Assembly: GCA_964631295.1 (NCBI GenBank)
Contig: CAZVXI010000130.1
Coordinates: forward strand, 1 to 9,066
Source: CAZVXI01 sp964631295
GTDB taxonomy: Bacteria; Planctomycetota; Phycisphaerae; Phycisphaerales; SM1A02
Length of the DNA stretch: 9,066 nucleotides
Direction of reading: 5' to 3'
A model generated the notes under the pieces. It searched no databases and was not told where the DNA came from. It was given only the letters and a program-made list of their open reading frames with translations. Position numbers and translations under genes: made by a program. Positions within the stretch are counted from its first letter, which is position 1; every line of letters starts with the position of its first letter. Below are positions 1-7,224 of this stretch, in pieces.

Positions 1-95
1 AGCATCAGCCAGTTGCCATCTGCTGTCTTCATCATCCTGCTGCGCTCCGTTCTGCCTGCGTTTCTCGCTCTCGTGCGCTTCTTGCGACGCCTCAT
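1..95 (-). CDS. Possible N-terminus of an unknown basic protein, cut by the window edge
   Basis: The minus strand is open in one frame from the gpmA stop region to the window edge, with no stop codon in about 210 bases. The conservative start is the ATG at 95-93, giving 31 codons that begin MRRRKKRTRARNAGR and go on to a segment containing KTADGNWLM. A GTG in the same frame at 179-177 is an alternative start. The N-terminus is strongly basic and no domain is recognisable in so short a piece. It would lie on the same strand as gpmA and downstream of it. No clear SD precedes the ATG (GCGGGA is the closest). The open frame and the protein-like composition support it, but it may be chance. I do not assign a function. 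Confidence 0.3.
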   Translation of the reverse strand, partial: MRRRKKRTRARNAGRTERSRMMKTADGNWLM

Positions 96-211
96 TCCCG
101 CGCCAGAAGCGTTGTCGGCTGGATCAGTTGGGCAGATGAGCGAGATTGTCCGAATCGTCCAACGCTTGCACTCACTCACGTCACATTCTCTCACCCTCTC
201 ATCCGAATGTA

Positions 212-970
212 TCAGCGCGCTGCGGCTTTGCCTTGCGCTGCGACGGCCTGCATCGCGTTGGCGACGGCTTCCGGGTCACCGAGGTAACGCCGATCAACCG
301 GGTTGAGATCATCATCAAGCGTGTACACGAGCGGCAGTCCTGTTGGGATATTCATCTCGGTAATGTCTTCATCGGAAACCTGATCAAGGTGTTTGACGAG
401 GGCGCGCAGTGAGTTGCCGTGCGCAGCGATGAGCACACGCTGGCCTGCGCGAATCTGTGGGGCGATGAACTGATTCCAGTATGGCACAACGCGGGCGACG
501 GTGTCTTTGAGTGATTCGGCCGCAGGGCGCTGCTCGGCCGGGACGCTGCGGTACCGTGCATCACGAAACATTTCCGCGGCCTGCTGTGCATCGAGTGCCG
601 GGGGTTGGATCGCATAGCCGCGCCGCCATTTGTGTACCTGCTCCTCGCCGTGTTTCGCAGCAGTCTCAGCCTTGTTGAGCCCGGCGAGCGCACCGTAATG
701 GCGCTCATTGAGTTGCCAGGCCCGCACGACCGGCAGCCACATCATGTCGAGTTCATCAAGGGCGATCCAGAGTGTGCGAATCGCTCGTTTGAGGACGGAT
801 GTGTATGCGATATCGAATGTGAGCCGTTCGTCGCGCAGGGCTGTCGCGGCATCACGAGCTTCGTCGCGCCCCTTGTCGGAGAGATCAACATCGACCCAGC
901 CAGTAAAGCGATTCTCGAGGTTCCACTGGCTCTGACCGTGGCGAAGGAGAACGAGCGTTTTTGTAGCCAT
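212..970 (-). CDS. gpmA: 2,3-bisphosphoglycerate-dependent phosphoglycerate mutase
   Basis: This cytosolic enzyme interconverts 3-phosphoglycerate and 2-phosphoglycerate in glycolysis and gluconeogenesis, through a phosphohistidine intermediate. The 252-aa product opens with the histidine-phosphatase signature LLRHGQSQWN: Arg10 and the phospho-acceptor His11. Further family residues are Arg62, Glu89-Arg90 in NERHYG, Lys100, Arg116-Arg117 and the second catalytic His184 in AAHGNS. This numbering is the same as in E. coli GpmA (250 aa), so the protein is full length and probably active. The frame extends 38 codons upstream, but the ATG at 970 gives the normal family N-terminus (MATKTLVLLRHG), so I chose it; no good SD precedes it. 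It is divergent from the S9 peptidase, with 117 bp between the start codons (971-1087), where I see no convincing promoter. No terminator is evident after its stop. Confidence 0.97.
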   Translation of the reverse strand: MATKTLVLLRHGQSQWNLENRFTGWVDVDLSDKGRDEARDAATALRDERLTFDIAYTSVLKRAIRTLWIALDELDMMWLPVVRAWQLNERHYGALAGLNKAETAAKHGEEQVHKWRRGYAIQPPALDAQQAAEMFRDARYRSVPAEQRPAAESLKDTVARVVPYWNQFIAPQIRAGQRVLIAAHGNSLRALVKHLDQVSDEDITEMNIPTGLPLVYTLDDDLNPVDRRYLGDPEAVANAMQAVAAQGKAAAR

Positions 971-1073
971 GCGGCCATCGTAGGTGGCGAATGATGCAGA
1001 GACGAAGCGTTGCCCGTTGGATGCACTCGCTGTGATTGTGCGATAGCATGGGTGTTGGGAACTCAAACTCGAT

Positions 1074-1078
1074 GGAGG
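1074..1078 (+). promoter_or_regulatory. Shine-Dalgarno site of the S9 peptidase gene
   Basis: GGAGG lies 9 nt before the ATG at 1088. It decides the start: the frame is open to an ATG at 1010, but only the 1088 start has an SD site. It also means the Thr/Arg-rich N-terminal tail is translated. Confidence 0.8.
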
Positions 1079-1087
1079 ACACACACG

Positions 1088-3223
1088 ATGCCGCCAGCCA
1101 GCACCACCACATCAAACCCGACGAAGAAACGCAGGACACGGACGACCCGCACACGTGCAGCCACGACGACCCGCAGCCGATCGACGAATACTGCGGGCCG
1201 CGGGAAGCGCTCGCCGGTTGTGCCTGAAGATCTCAAGGAGTTTCGTTTCGTCGGGTCGCCGCAGGTATCGCCCGATGGTGCACAGATTGTTTTCGTGCGC
1301 AAACACGTCGGCGAGAAGAATGAGTACGTGACGAACCTGTGGATGGTCGACACGCGCGGCGGGCGCGAGCCGGTGCAGTTCACCAACGGCGGGAAGGATG
1401 GCAGCCCGCGCTGGTCGCCCGATGGCGCGCGCATTGCCTTTCATTCCGGGCGCGATAAACCCAAACAGCAAGTGTATTGCATCAGGACAGATGGCGGTGA
1501 GGCGACGGCGCTGACACACCTGCCTGAGGGAAGCATCCGCGATCTGCGATGGTCGCCTGACGGGAAGACGATTGCGATTGCCTTCCGCGAGACAGCCATC
1601 GAATGGACCAGCGATGCAGCAGAGAAGCGCAAGGAGCTTGGTCTGTCTGATCCGCCGCGTGTCATCGACGACTGGTGGTATCGGCTGGATGGTGATGGCT
1701 ACTTCGATGCGCAGCGCTATGGCTTGTATCTCGTCGATGCCGACACTGGTGAGCATCGTTGCGTGTACACCAAGGACCGCATGGGCCACTTCGATTTCGA
1801 CTTCTCGCCTGATTCCAAACGCATCGTGATCAGCGCGAACCGCGACCGCAAGGCGATGATCAGTGCACTGAAGACGAGCATCGAGATTCTCGACGTGAAG
1901 ACTGGCAAAGTGAAACAGCTCGATGGCCCGCCGGACGGACCAAAGAGCGCTGTTCGCTGGTCGCCCGATGGCAAGTGGATCGCTTACGCAGGGCGCGAAG
2001 GCAAGGACGACACGTACAGCACAGAGAACCTCGAATTGTGGGTGTGTGATCCGGCAACCGGCAAGGCGAAATCGCTGACGGCATCAACCGACTACTGCCT
2101 GCTGGCCGCTGCACTGACAGACTCGGCGGAAGTCGCATTCGCGCCGACGTTCCAGTGGGCACCGGACAGCAAGCGCATCTATGTGAAGCTTGGCTGGCAC
2201 GGGGAGACGCATGTTGCTGCGGTACCGGTGCGCGGCGGCGAAGTTACACTGCTCACGAGCGGCACATACGACCATGACATCGGTAATGTATCAGATGATG
2301 GCAAGACACTTGCGATGCTGCGCAGTGAGCCGACCGTCCTGCCCGAGGTCCACCGGGGCGATGTCACAGCAAACAGGATCACAACTGCCCCGCTTTCGCA
2401 TTTCAATCACGAATATCTCAACGCGCGCACGATCGCGCGGGTTACTTCGCACTGGGTCACAACTGCCGATGGAACGAAGGCGCAGGTGTGGGTGATGATG
2501 CCACCCGACTTCAAGCGGGGCTCGAAGAAGAAGTATCCCGGTGTGCTCGAGATTCACGGCGGGCCACACGCGCAATACGGCGTCGGGTTCTTCCACGAGT
2601 TCCAGGTACTCGCATCAGCCGGCTATGCCGTCGTCTACTCCAACCCGCGCGGCAGCAAGGGCTACGGACGCGACCACTGCGCTGCCATTCGAGGCGCATG
2701 GGGTACGGCTGACTGGGTTGATGTGCAGGCCGTGCGCGACTTCATGCGCGAGCATCCCAACATTGATGCGAAGCGCATGGGCGTGATGGGTGGCAGTTAC
2801 GGCGGGTACATGACGAACTGGACCATCGGCAACTGCACCGACTTTGCGGGCGCCATCACCGATCGCTGCGTCTCAAACCTGGTGAGTATGGGCGGCAACA
2901 GCGACTTCATTGATGCACCCGATCACTACTTCCCCGGCAACTTCTGGGACAAGCCGGAGAAACGCTGGGAGCAAAGCCCGATTCGCCACATGGGCAAGGC
3001 CAGGACACCAACCCTGATCATTCACAGCGAAGGCGATTTGCGATGCAATATCGAACAGGCAGAGCAGGTGTTTGCTGCACTCAAGCTCAATAACGTCCCG
3101 ACGCGCCTGGTACGTTACCCGCGCAGTACGAGCCACGGCATGAGTCGTGGCGGCCCGCCGGACATGCGTCTGCATCGACTTCATCAGATTCTGAACTGGT
3201 GGGCGAAGTATCTTCGAAAGTGA
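1088..3223 (+). CDS. S9-family serine peptidase (prolyl oligopeptidase / acylaminoacyl-peptidase type)
   Basis: A 711-aa protein expected to cleave short peptides. Residues about 45-420 form a beta-propeller of PD40/WD40-like blades, seen as repeated motifs such as SPRWSPDGARIAF, DLRWSPDGKTIAI, AVRWSPDGKWIAY and FQWAPDSKRIYV. Residues about 440-711 form the alpha/beta-hydrolase domain: the oxyanion motif HGGPH at 490-494, NPRGSKGYG, the nucleophile Ser570 in GGSYGGY, Asp650 in SEGD and His683 in TSHGMSRGG. The order and spacing fit S9 peptidases, probably subfamily S9C, and the triad is complete. Residues about 5-42 are an extra tail of mostly Ser, Thr, Arg and Lys (TKKRRTRTTRTR and on). No signal peptide is visible, so it is probably cytosolic. 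Start chosen from the GGAGG at 1074. rfbC follows within 6 bp, so the two are probably co-transcribed, although no shared role is apparent. The exact specificity (dipeptidyl, acylaminoacyl or oligopeptidase) cannot be told. Confidence 0.93.
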   Translation: MPPASTTTSNPTKKRRTRTTRTRAATTTRSRSTNTAGRGKRSPVVPEDLKEFRFVGSPQVSPDGAQIVFVRKHVGEKNEYVTNLWMVDTRGGREPVQFTNGGKDGSPRWSPDGARIAFHSGRDKPKQQVYCIRTDGGEATALTHLPEGSIRDLRWSPDGKTIAIAFRETAIEWTSDAAEKRKELGLSDPPRVIDDWWYRLDGDGYFDAQRYGLYLVDADTGEHRCVYTKDRMGHFDFDFSPDSKRIVISANRDRKAMISALKTSIEILDVKTGKVKQLDGPPDGPKSAVRWSPDGKWIAYAGREGKDDTYSTENLELWVCDPATGKAKSLTASTDYCLLAAALTDSAEVAFAPTFQWAPDSKRIYVKLGWHGETHVAAVPVRGGEVTLLTSGTYDHDIGNVSDDGKTLAMLRSEPTVLPEVHRGDVTANRITTAPLSHFNHEYLNARTIARVTSHWVTTADGTKAQVWVMMPPDFKRGSKKKYPGVLEIHGGPHAQYGVGFFHEFQVLASAGYAVVYSNPRGSKGYGRDHCAAIRGAWGTADWVDVQAVRDFMREHPNIDAKRMGVMGGSYGGYMTNWTIGNCTDFAGAITDRCVSNLVSMGGNSDFIDAPDHYFPGNFWDKPEKRWEQSPIRHMGKARTPTLIIHSEGDLRCNIEQAEQVFAALKLNNVPTRLVRYPRSTSHGMSRGGPPDMRLHRLHQILNWWAKYLRK

Positions 3224-3229
3224 TTGCTT

Positions 3230-3841
3230 ATGCATGTTGTGCAGATGCCGATCCCGGGTGTGCTGAAACTCCAGCCGCGGCGATTCGATGATCATCGCGG
3301 GAGATTCTGCGAAACATGGAATCGCCGCGCGTTCGCGCAGTCGGGGATCGACACTGACTTTGTGCAGGACAACTGGTCTGTCTCACGCTGCGCGAACACC
3401 ATTCGCGGCTTGCACTTGCAGATTGGCGATGCTGCGCAGGCGAAACTCGTGCGACCAGTTCGACGCAGCATTATCGACGTCGTTGTTGATCTTCGACCTG
3501 ACTCGCCAACGTACGGCAAGTGGCTGTCGATCCCACTCGATACTGGACAGGGCGATCAACTGTTCGTTCCTGCTGGTCTCGCACATGGATTCCGAACGCT
3601 CGATTCAGGAACAGAAATCCAGTACAAGGTGAGCAGCTATTACGCGCCCGATGCAGAGCGCGGGATCCATTGGAAGGATGCCGACCTTGCCATTGACTGG
3701 GGTGTGCACGAAGACGACGCCATGCTCTCCGAGCGCGACGAGCAACTGACTGACTTCAGAACCCTGCTCAGGGAACTCAGCCAGCCGATGCCGGATGCAC
3801 CTGGGCCTGTTCAGACCGATGCCTCTTGGGTCGCCCAGTAA
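3230..3841 (+). CDS. rfbC: dTDP-4-dehydrorhamnose 3,5-epimerase
   Basis: A cupin-fold epimerase (RmlC) that converts dTDP-4-dehydro-6-deoxyglucose to dTDP-4-dehydrorhamnose, the third step of dTDP-L-rhamnose synthesis for cell-surface polysaccharides. Seen in the 203-aa product: IPGVLKLQPRRF at the N-terminus, RGxF, the RGLHLQ motif with the catalytic base His62 (most members have RGLHYQ), AKLVRP, the cupin segment FVPAGLAHGF, and SYYAPDAERGIHW with the conserved tyrosines 137-138. Asp170 in LSERD probably partners His62 in the His-Asp dyad. Full length, with a C-terminal tail slightly longer than usual. The start is uncertain: TTG 3224, ATG 3230 (chosen) and ATG 3245 are all in frame before IPGV, and none has a clear SD. 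It sits 6 bp after the peptidase gene, and its last 31 bp overlap the end of pyrC on the other strand. No other rml genes lie in the window, so they must be elsewhere. Confidence 0.92.
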   Translation: MHVVQMPIPGVLKLQPRRFDDHRGRFCETWNRRAFAQSGIDTDFVQDNWSVSRCANTIRGLHLQIGDAAQAKLVRPVRRSIIDVVVDLRPDSPTYGKWLSIPLDTGQGDQLFVPAGLAHGFRTLDSGTEIQYKVSSYYAPDAERGIHWKDADLAIDWGVHEDDAMLSERDEQLTDFRTLLRELSQPMPDAPGPVQTDASWVAQ

Positions 3842-5160
3842 CCGCCTCGTGCATGGTCGAACACGGCGGGAACACCGCGGACTGTCTCATCAACTTTACC
3901 ATCTGCAAATACCGTCTTCCCCATAACCCATGTGCGCACCGGCCAACCGGTGAGCGTCACGCCATGCCACGGGCTCCAGCGGCACTTTGTCGACTGCTCA
4001 TCATTCTGGATTGTGTGTGTTCGCTCAAGATCAACAAGCACCAGATCCGCATCGTATCCCTCTGCAATCCGGCCCTTGTTCACAATGTCCCACACACGGG
4101 CCGGCGCATCGCACATCCATGAGACGACCTGCTCGAGCGTGCAGCGACCGTTGTGAACTTCATTGAGCAGCAGCGCAAGCGAGTTCTCCACAGCGGGCAC
4201 GCCTGAAGGTGAGTGCGGATAGGGCTGATCCTTCTCTTCGAGTGTGTGCGGAGCATGATCGGTGGCGATGACCTGTATGCGGCCGTCGCTGAGCGCCTGC
4301 CACAAGCCATCGCAGTCTTCACGCGACTTGACCGATGGGTTCATCTGCACAAGCGGGCCGAGCCGCGCGTAGTCATCCGTCGAGAAGAACAGGTGATGCG
4401 GACACGCTTCGGCCGTGATCAGCCCGTGATGCTCTCGCAGCAGTTTGGTCTCCGCCGCGGTCGACACATGCAGCACATGAAAGCGATGATGGTGGCGTCG
4501 CGCGAGATCAATCGCACGCTTCGTCGCGATGACTGCCGCCTCGACATTCCGAACTCGGGAGTGATCGGCATACTGTGATCCACCACCGATTGCTGCGGCA
4601 TTCGTCCGCACGGTCGCCTCGTGCTCGCAGTGGGCGGTGATTGGCAGCGTCGTCTCTGCGAATATCCGCTCGAGGTCCTGCTGATCATCAACGAGAAGAT
4701 TCCCCGTGCTCGATCCGATGAATATCTTGATGCCCGGCGTCGTAGATGCATCGACCGATTTCAGCTCACCAACATTGTCCGGCGTGGCCCCGATATAAAA
4801 ACCGAAGTTTACGACGCACTTGGAGCGGCCGAGTGCGATCTTGTCTCGCAGCGCTGTCCGTGAGATTGTCGCCGGGTTGGTGTTCGGCATTTCACAGATA
4901 GTCGTGACCCCTCCCCTGGCTGCTGCGCACGTGCCGGTGTGCAGATCCTCCTTGTGGGTCAGGCCCGGGTCACGGAAGTGTACGTGGTGGTCAATCACGC
5001 CAGGCAGCAGATGCAGTCCAGTCGCGTCAATCACTTCTTCTGCAGTGCTCGAATCCGGCGCATCAATGCTGGCGATCCGCTCGCCATCGATCAGCACATT
5101 GCTTCGAATGGTCTCATCCGGCAGAACACAGGTTGCGTTTCGTATCAGTGTGCGACTCAT
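3811..5160 (-). CDS. pyrC: Dihydroorotase
   Basis: A cytosolic zinc amidohydrolase that interconverts N-carbamoyl-aspartate and dihydroorotate, the third step of de novo pyrimidine synthesis. The 449-aa product has the usual elements in order: an N-terminal urease-like beta domain, the metal-binding DHHVHFRDPG (His59, His61), GIKIFIGSSTG with Lys145 as the likely carboxylated metal bridge, His177 in ITAHCEHE, His231 in HVLHVST, and Asp301 in ATDHAPHTLEEK, which fits the second dihydroorotase signature. Substrate-contact Asn93 lies in MPNTNP. The length and motifs match the long TIGR00857-type (class I-like) enzymes rather than the short E. coli PyrC. Because of the carbamoyl-aspartate-type motifs I prefer dihydroorotase over allantoinase or hydantoinase. 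The ATG at 5160 is preferred over the in-frame ATG at 5172, because GGGAG lies 5 nt before it. It follows pepE by 12 bp and is the last gene of the run. Confidence 0.95.
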   Translation of the reverse strand: MSRTLIRNATCVLPDETIRSNVLIDGERIASIDAPDSSTAEEVIDATGLHLLPGVIDHHVHFRDPGLTHKEDLHTGTCAAARGGVTTICEMPNTNPATISRTALRDKIALGRSKCVVNFGFYIGATPDNVGELKSVDASTTPGIKIFIGSSTGNLLVDDQQDLERIFAETTLPITAHCEHEATVRTNAAAIGGGSQYADHSRVRNVEAAVIATKRAIDLARRHHHRFHVLHVSTAAETKLLREHHGLITAEACPHHLFFSTDDYARLGPLVQMNPSVKSREDCDGLWQALSDGRIQVIATDHAPHTLEEKDQPYPHSPSGVPAVENSLALLLNEVHNGRCTLEQVVSWMCDAPARVWDIVNKGRIAEGYDADLVLVDLERTHTIQNDEQSTKCRWSPWHGVTLTGWPVRTWVMGKTVFADGKVDETVRGVPAVFDHARGGYWATQEASV

Positions 5161-5165
5161 GACAA

Positions 5166-5170
5166 CTCCC
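5166..5170 (-). promoter_or_regulatory. Shine-Dalgarno site of pyrC
   Basis: On the minus strand GGGAG is followed by a 5-nt spacer and the ATG at 5160. The alternative ATG at 5172 directly abuts the pepE stop and has no SD, so this site decides the pyrC start. The SD falls inside the short pepE-pyrC gap, consistent with one mRNA. Confidence 0.7.
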
Positions 5171-5172
5171 AT

Positions 5173-5913
5173 TCACGCAGGCGTGGCAGCAACATCGAGC
5201 GATACATCCAGTTGTGTCCCCGGTTCAACATCAATCGGATCAGTTCCCTTGCGAAACACGCGCGCAGCTCCACCCTTCAGAGTCATCGCATCACCATTGA
5301 TCACAAGGAAACTGCCTTCCCACAGGCCGATGACCGACGTGTCATTCATCTCATGAAACTCGCGCAGGCGATCGTCGCGCGTCTCGCCGCAATGCTGGAT
5401 CATCGAACCATCGACAAGCTTCACGAGAGTCTCCCCATGGTAATAGTGTGCATTCACCTGGAAAGGAACGAGATTGAACGATTCGAAACTCGCCGGCTGC
5501 ACGATCGGCATGTCGTTTGTCGTCATCATCGTCGGGCAGGCGACATTCGTCCCTGCGCTGACGCCCATGTAGGGAAGATCACCAGCCAGCACGCGTTCGC
5601 GAACAGGTTCGATCAATCCGAATCGCTGCAGGTCATGCATGAGTCGAAACGTATTGCCTCCACCGACATAAATTGCCTCAGCGTGCTCGACGGCCTGCAC
5701 AGGATCATCAAACGCGTGAATGCCACGCAACTCATACCCGGCATTGAAGTTGAGTTCGATGAGCTTCTCAACGTATCCATCATGGTCCGCAATCGCATAT
5801 GGTACAAAGAGAATCTCATTGATGTTGCCGAACATCTCGCGCATCAGGCGTTGCATTGTTGCCTGGCGCTCTTTGGTACGGATTCCACCACTTCCCAGCA
5901 GCAGTCGTCTCAT
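5173..5913 (-). CDS. pepE: Peptidase E (alpha-aspartyl dipeptidase, family S51)
   Basis: A cytosolic serine dipeptidase of the glutamine-amidotransferase-like fold; characterised PepE enzymes hydrolyse dipeptides with N-terminal aspartate. The 246-aa product opens MRRLLLGSGG. It has VPYA followed by a helical stretch, the glycine-rich YVGGGNTFRL at 82-91, the nucleophile elbow MGVSAGTN with Ser119, Asp134 in TTNDMPIV, and PFQVNAHY with His156. These positions differ by only one residue from the Salmonella PepE triad (Ser120, Asp135, His157). It is slightly longer than E. coli PepE (229 aa). The frame is open 45 codons upstream into hisN, but AAGGAG at 5922-5927 with an 8-nt spacer fixes the ATG at 5913. 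A cyanophycinase is the main alternative within S51; length and motifs favour PepE. It lies between hisN and pyrC in the same run. Confidence 0.9.
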   Translation of the reverse strand: MRRLLLGSGGIRTKERQATMQRLMREMFGNINEILFVPYAIADHDGYVEKLIELNFNAGYELRGIHAFDDPVQAVEHAEAIYVGGGNTFRLMHDLQRFGLIEPVRERVLAGDLPYMGVSAGTNVACPTMMTTNDMPIVQPASFESFNLVPFQVNAHYYHGETLVKLVDGSMIQHCGETRDDRLREFHEMNDTSVIGLWEGSFLVINGDAMTLKGGAARVFRKGTDPIDVEPGTQLDVSLDVAATPA

Positions 5914-5921
5914 GGTCTGCA

Positions 5922-5927
5922 CTCCTT
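5922..5927 (-). promoter_or_regulatory. Shine-Dalgarno site of pepE
   Basis: AAGGAG on the minus strand, 8 nt before the ATG at 5913. It sets the pepE start against the longer open frame that runs back into hisN, and lies within the 43-bp hisN-pepE gap. Confidence 0.8.
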
Positions 5928-5956
5928 GGCAGAATGTCGTTTGACGAATCTCACTC

Positions 5957-6799
5957 TCATGACTGCTGCACCAGCGCACGGATCGCTTCATGCACATGCC
6001 CGTTGCTTGCGATTCCGTTCCCGGTGAAGGCCGATGCAACACCGGCAAAGTCCGTGCACATCCCTCCCGCTTCAGCCATGATCGGCAACATCGGTGCGAT
6101 ATCCCAGGGATTCAGTTCCGGCTCTATCACAGCCTCCGCACGACCGGTCGCTACAAGCAGATGCGCATAGCAGTCCGACCAGCCTCGTGTCGCGCCCGCT
6201 CGAGCGACGACTTCGAGCCAGATGTCAGCGCACTGTTGCTCGATGAAGTAATCCCATGCCGTCGCAAGAACCATCGCATCCGAAAGATCATGCACATCGG
6301 ACACCAGCGCGCGAACCACCTCTGCGCGCTCGCCGGGAAGCGAATGCCATGCACCGCCACCCCGCGCCGCCCAGACCGTTTCATCAAGGGCGGGCATGTG
6401 AATCACCCCCACCTCGACCATATCCGCACTCTGATTCTCCACCGCGACAAGTGTGCCATACAGCGGCACACCATGCACAAATGACTTGGTCCCGTCGATC
6501 GGATCAATGATCCACCGCCAGCCGGTCGTCCCCACCTTGTCGTCGTGCTCCTCACCGAGAATCGCATCTCCCGGGAACGCATCTGCAATGTCTGCACGCA
6601 GCACGAGTTCTGTCTCACGATCCGCTGCCGTCACGACGGACCCGTCGCGCTTCGTCTCTACTGCGAGCTTCGGGTCAGCGAAGTACTCGAGCGTCTTCTC
6701 ACCCGCACGATGCGCTGCTGCCAGCGCCACTTCCAGTCGCAGTGCAGTTTCCCGATCGACGCTGACCGCGCGCTCGCCTGATGTCGCCTCGCTCTGCAT
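5957..6799 (-). CDS. hisN: Histidinol-phosphatase, inositol monophosphatase family
   Basis: A Mg-dependent phosphatase of the inositol monophosphatase superfamily; HisN-type members remove phosphate from L-histidinol phosphate, the penultimate step of histidine synthesis. In the 280-aa product the metal-binding motifs are all present: VTAADRE with Asp60, GEEHD with Glu83, WIIDPIDGTKSF with Asp99 and Asp102, and NPWDIAPM with Asp233. GWSDCYAHLLVATGRAEA before the last motif resembles HisN rather than SuhB-type inositol phosphatases, but specificity rests on resemblance only and other sugar-phosphate or inositol phosphatases are possible. The ATG at 6799 gives the usual family N-terminus. The open frame reaches 67 codons further upstream, but that part does not look like the family. 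No SD precedes 6799. First gene of the hisN-pepE-pyrC run, and divergent from the small gene at 7012 across a 212-bp gap. Confidence 0.88.
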   Translation of the reverse strand: MQSEATSGERAVSVDRETALRLEVALAAAHRAGEKTLEYFADPKLAVETKRDGSVVTAADRETELVLRADIADAFPGDAILGEEHDDKVGTTGWRWIIDPIDGTKSFVHGVPLYGTLVAVENQSADMVEVGVIHMPALDETVWAARGGGAWHSLPGERAEVVRALVSDVHDLSDAMVLATAWDYFIEQQCADIWLEVVARAGATRGWSDCYAHLLVATGRAEAVIEPELNPWDIAPMLPIMAEAGGMCTDFAGVASAFTGNGIASNGHVHEAIRALVQQS

Positions 6800-7000
6800 G
6801 CGAGCATGATACGGGCGCACAGGCGTCACGGCTGCCAACACACCCCGAAGCCACTGGCCCAGAATCCCGGCGATTCCCTGGCGAACCACACCATCTGCAC
6901 CCGCTCGATCGGTGCGGCACAAGAAACCCCCGCCTGCTGCGTCCCGACGCTCACATCTGCGAAACCTCTTCCAAGACAAGCTCGACCAAACCCCAACCAC

Positions 7001-7005
7001 AGGAG
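7001..7005 (+). promoter_or_regulatory. Shine-Dalgarno site of the 70-aa small protein gene
   Basis: AGGAG with a 6-nt spacer before the ATG at 7012. It supports this start over the much longer in-frame extension to 6781, which would run into hisN on the other strand. Confidence 0.75.
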
Positions 7006-7011
7006 TTCCAC

Positions 7012-7224
7012 ATGAATACGCAAACTCGGACCATGAACTGGGCCGATCTCGGCATTGGCCTCTACGACCGTCTCACCGAACGCAATGCAGAAATCACCTA
7101 TGATTTCGACAACTTCCGCATGCGTATCCCAAGTGCCACCGGCGATGAAACAAGCTACGCAGAGTGGAATCTCAACGGCAAGCTCACGATTACAACACGT
7201 GATAAAGTCAACGCCCCAAAGTGA
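7012..7224 (+). CDS. Small hypothetical protein, 70 aa
   Basis: I do not recognise the family. The product is soluble-looking, with no signal peptide or membrane segment. It starts MNTQTRTMNWADLGIGLYD, and a short helix-like part (about residues 8-25) is followed by alternating polar and hydrophobic residues suggesting beta-strands (AEITYDFDNFRMRIPS, then AEWNLNGKLTITTRD). The middle is acidic, and the protein ends in a lysine-containing tail. A good AGGAG SD and protein-like codon use make it a likely real gene. Its TGA overlaps the GTG of the next frame (GTGA at 7221-7224), which suggests translational coupling with that candidate. It diverges from hisN. The 212-bp region before it (6800-7011) shows no confident promoter. 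Confidence 0.75.
   Translation: MNTQTRTMNWADLGIGLYDRLTERNAEITYDFDNFRMRIPSATGDETSYAEWNLNGKLTITTRDKVNAPK

Noticed and set aside
13..306. 97-aa plus-strand open frame with a hydrophobic start
   Set aside because: It overlaps the end of gpmA on the opposite strand, has no SD and turns into a shadow reading of gpmA codons.
1010..1087. Longer N-terminus for the S9 peptidase
   Set aside because: The 26 extra residues have no family resemblance, and the only SD (GGAGG at 1074) serves the ATG at 1088.
1112..1789. 225-aa minus-strand open frame
   Set aside because: It lies fully antisense to the propeller part of the S9 peptidase, whose motifs are unambiguous.
4939..6027. 362-aa plus-strand open frame
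   Set aside because: It is antisense to the start of pyrC and all of pepE, both firmly identified by motifs. The length is a by-product of their codon use.
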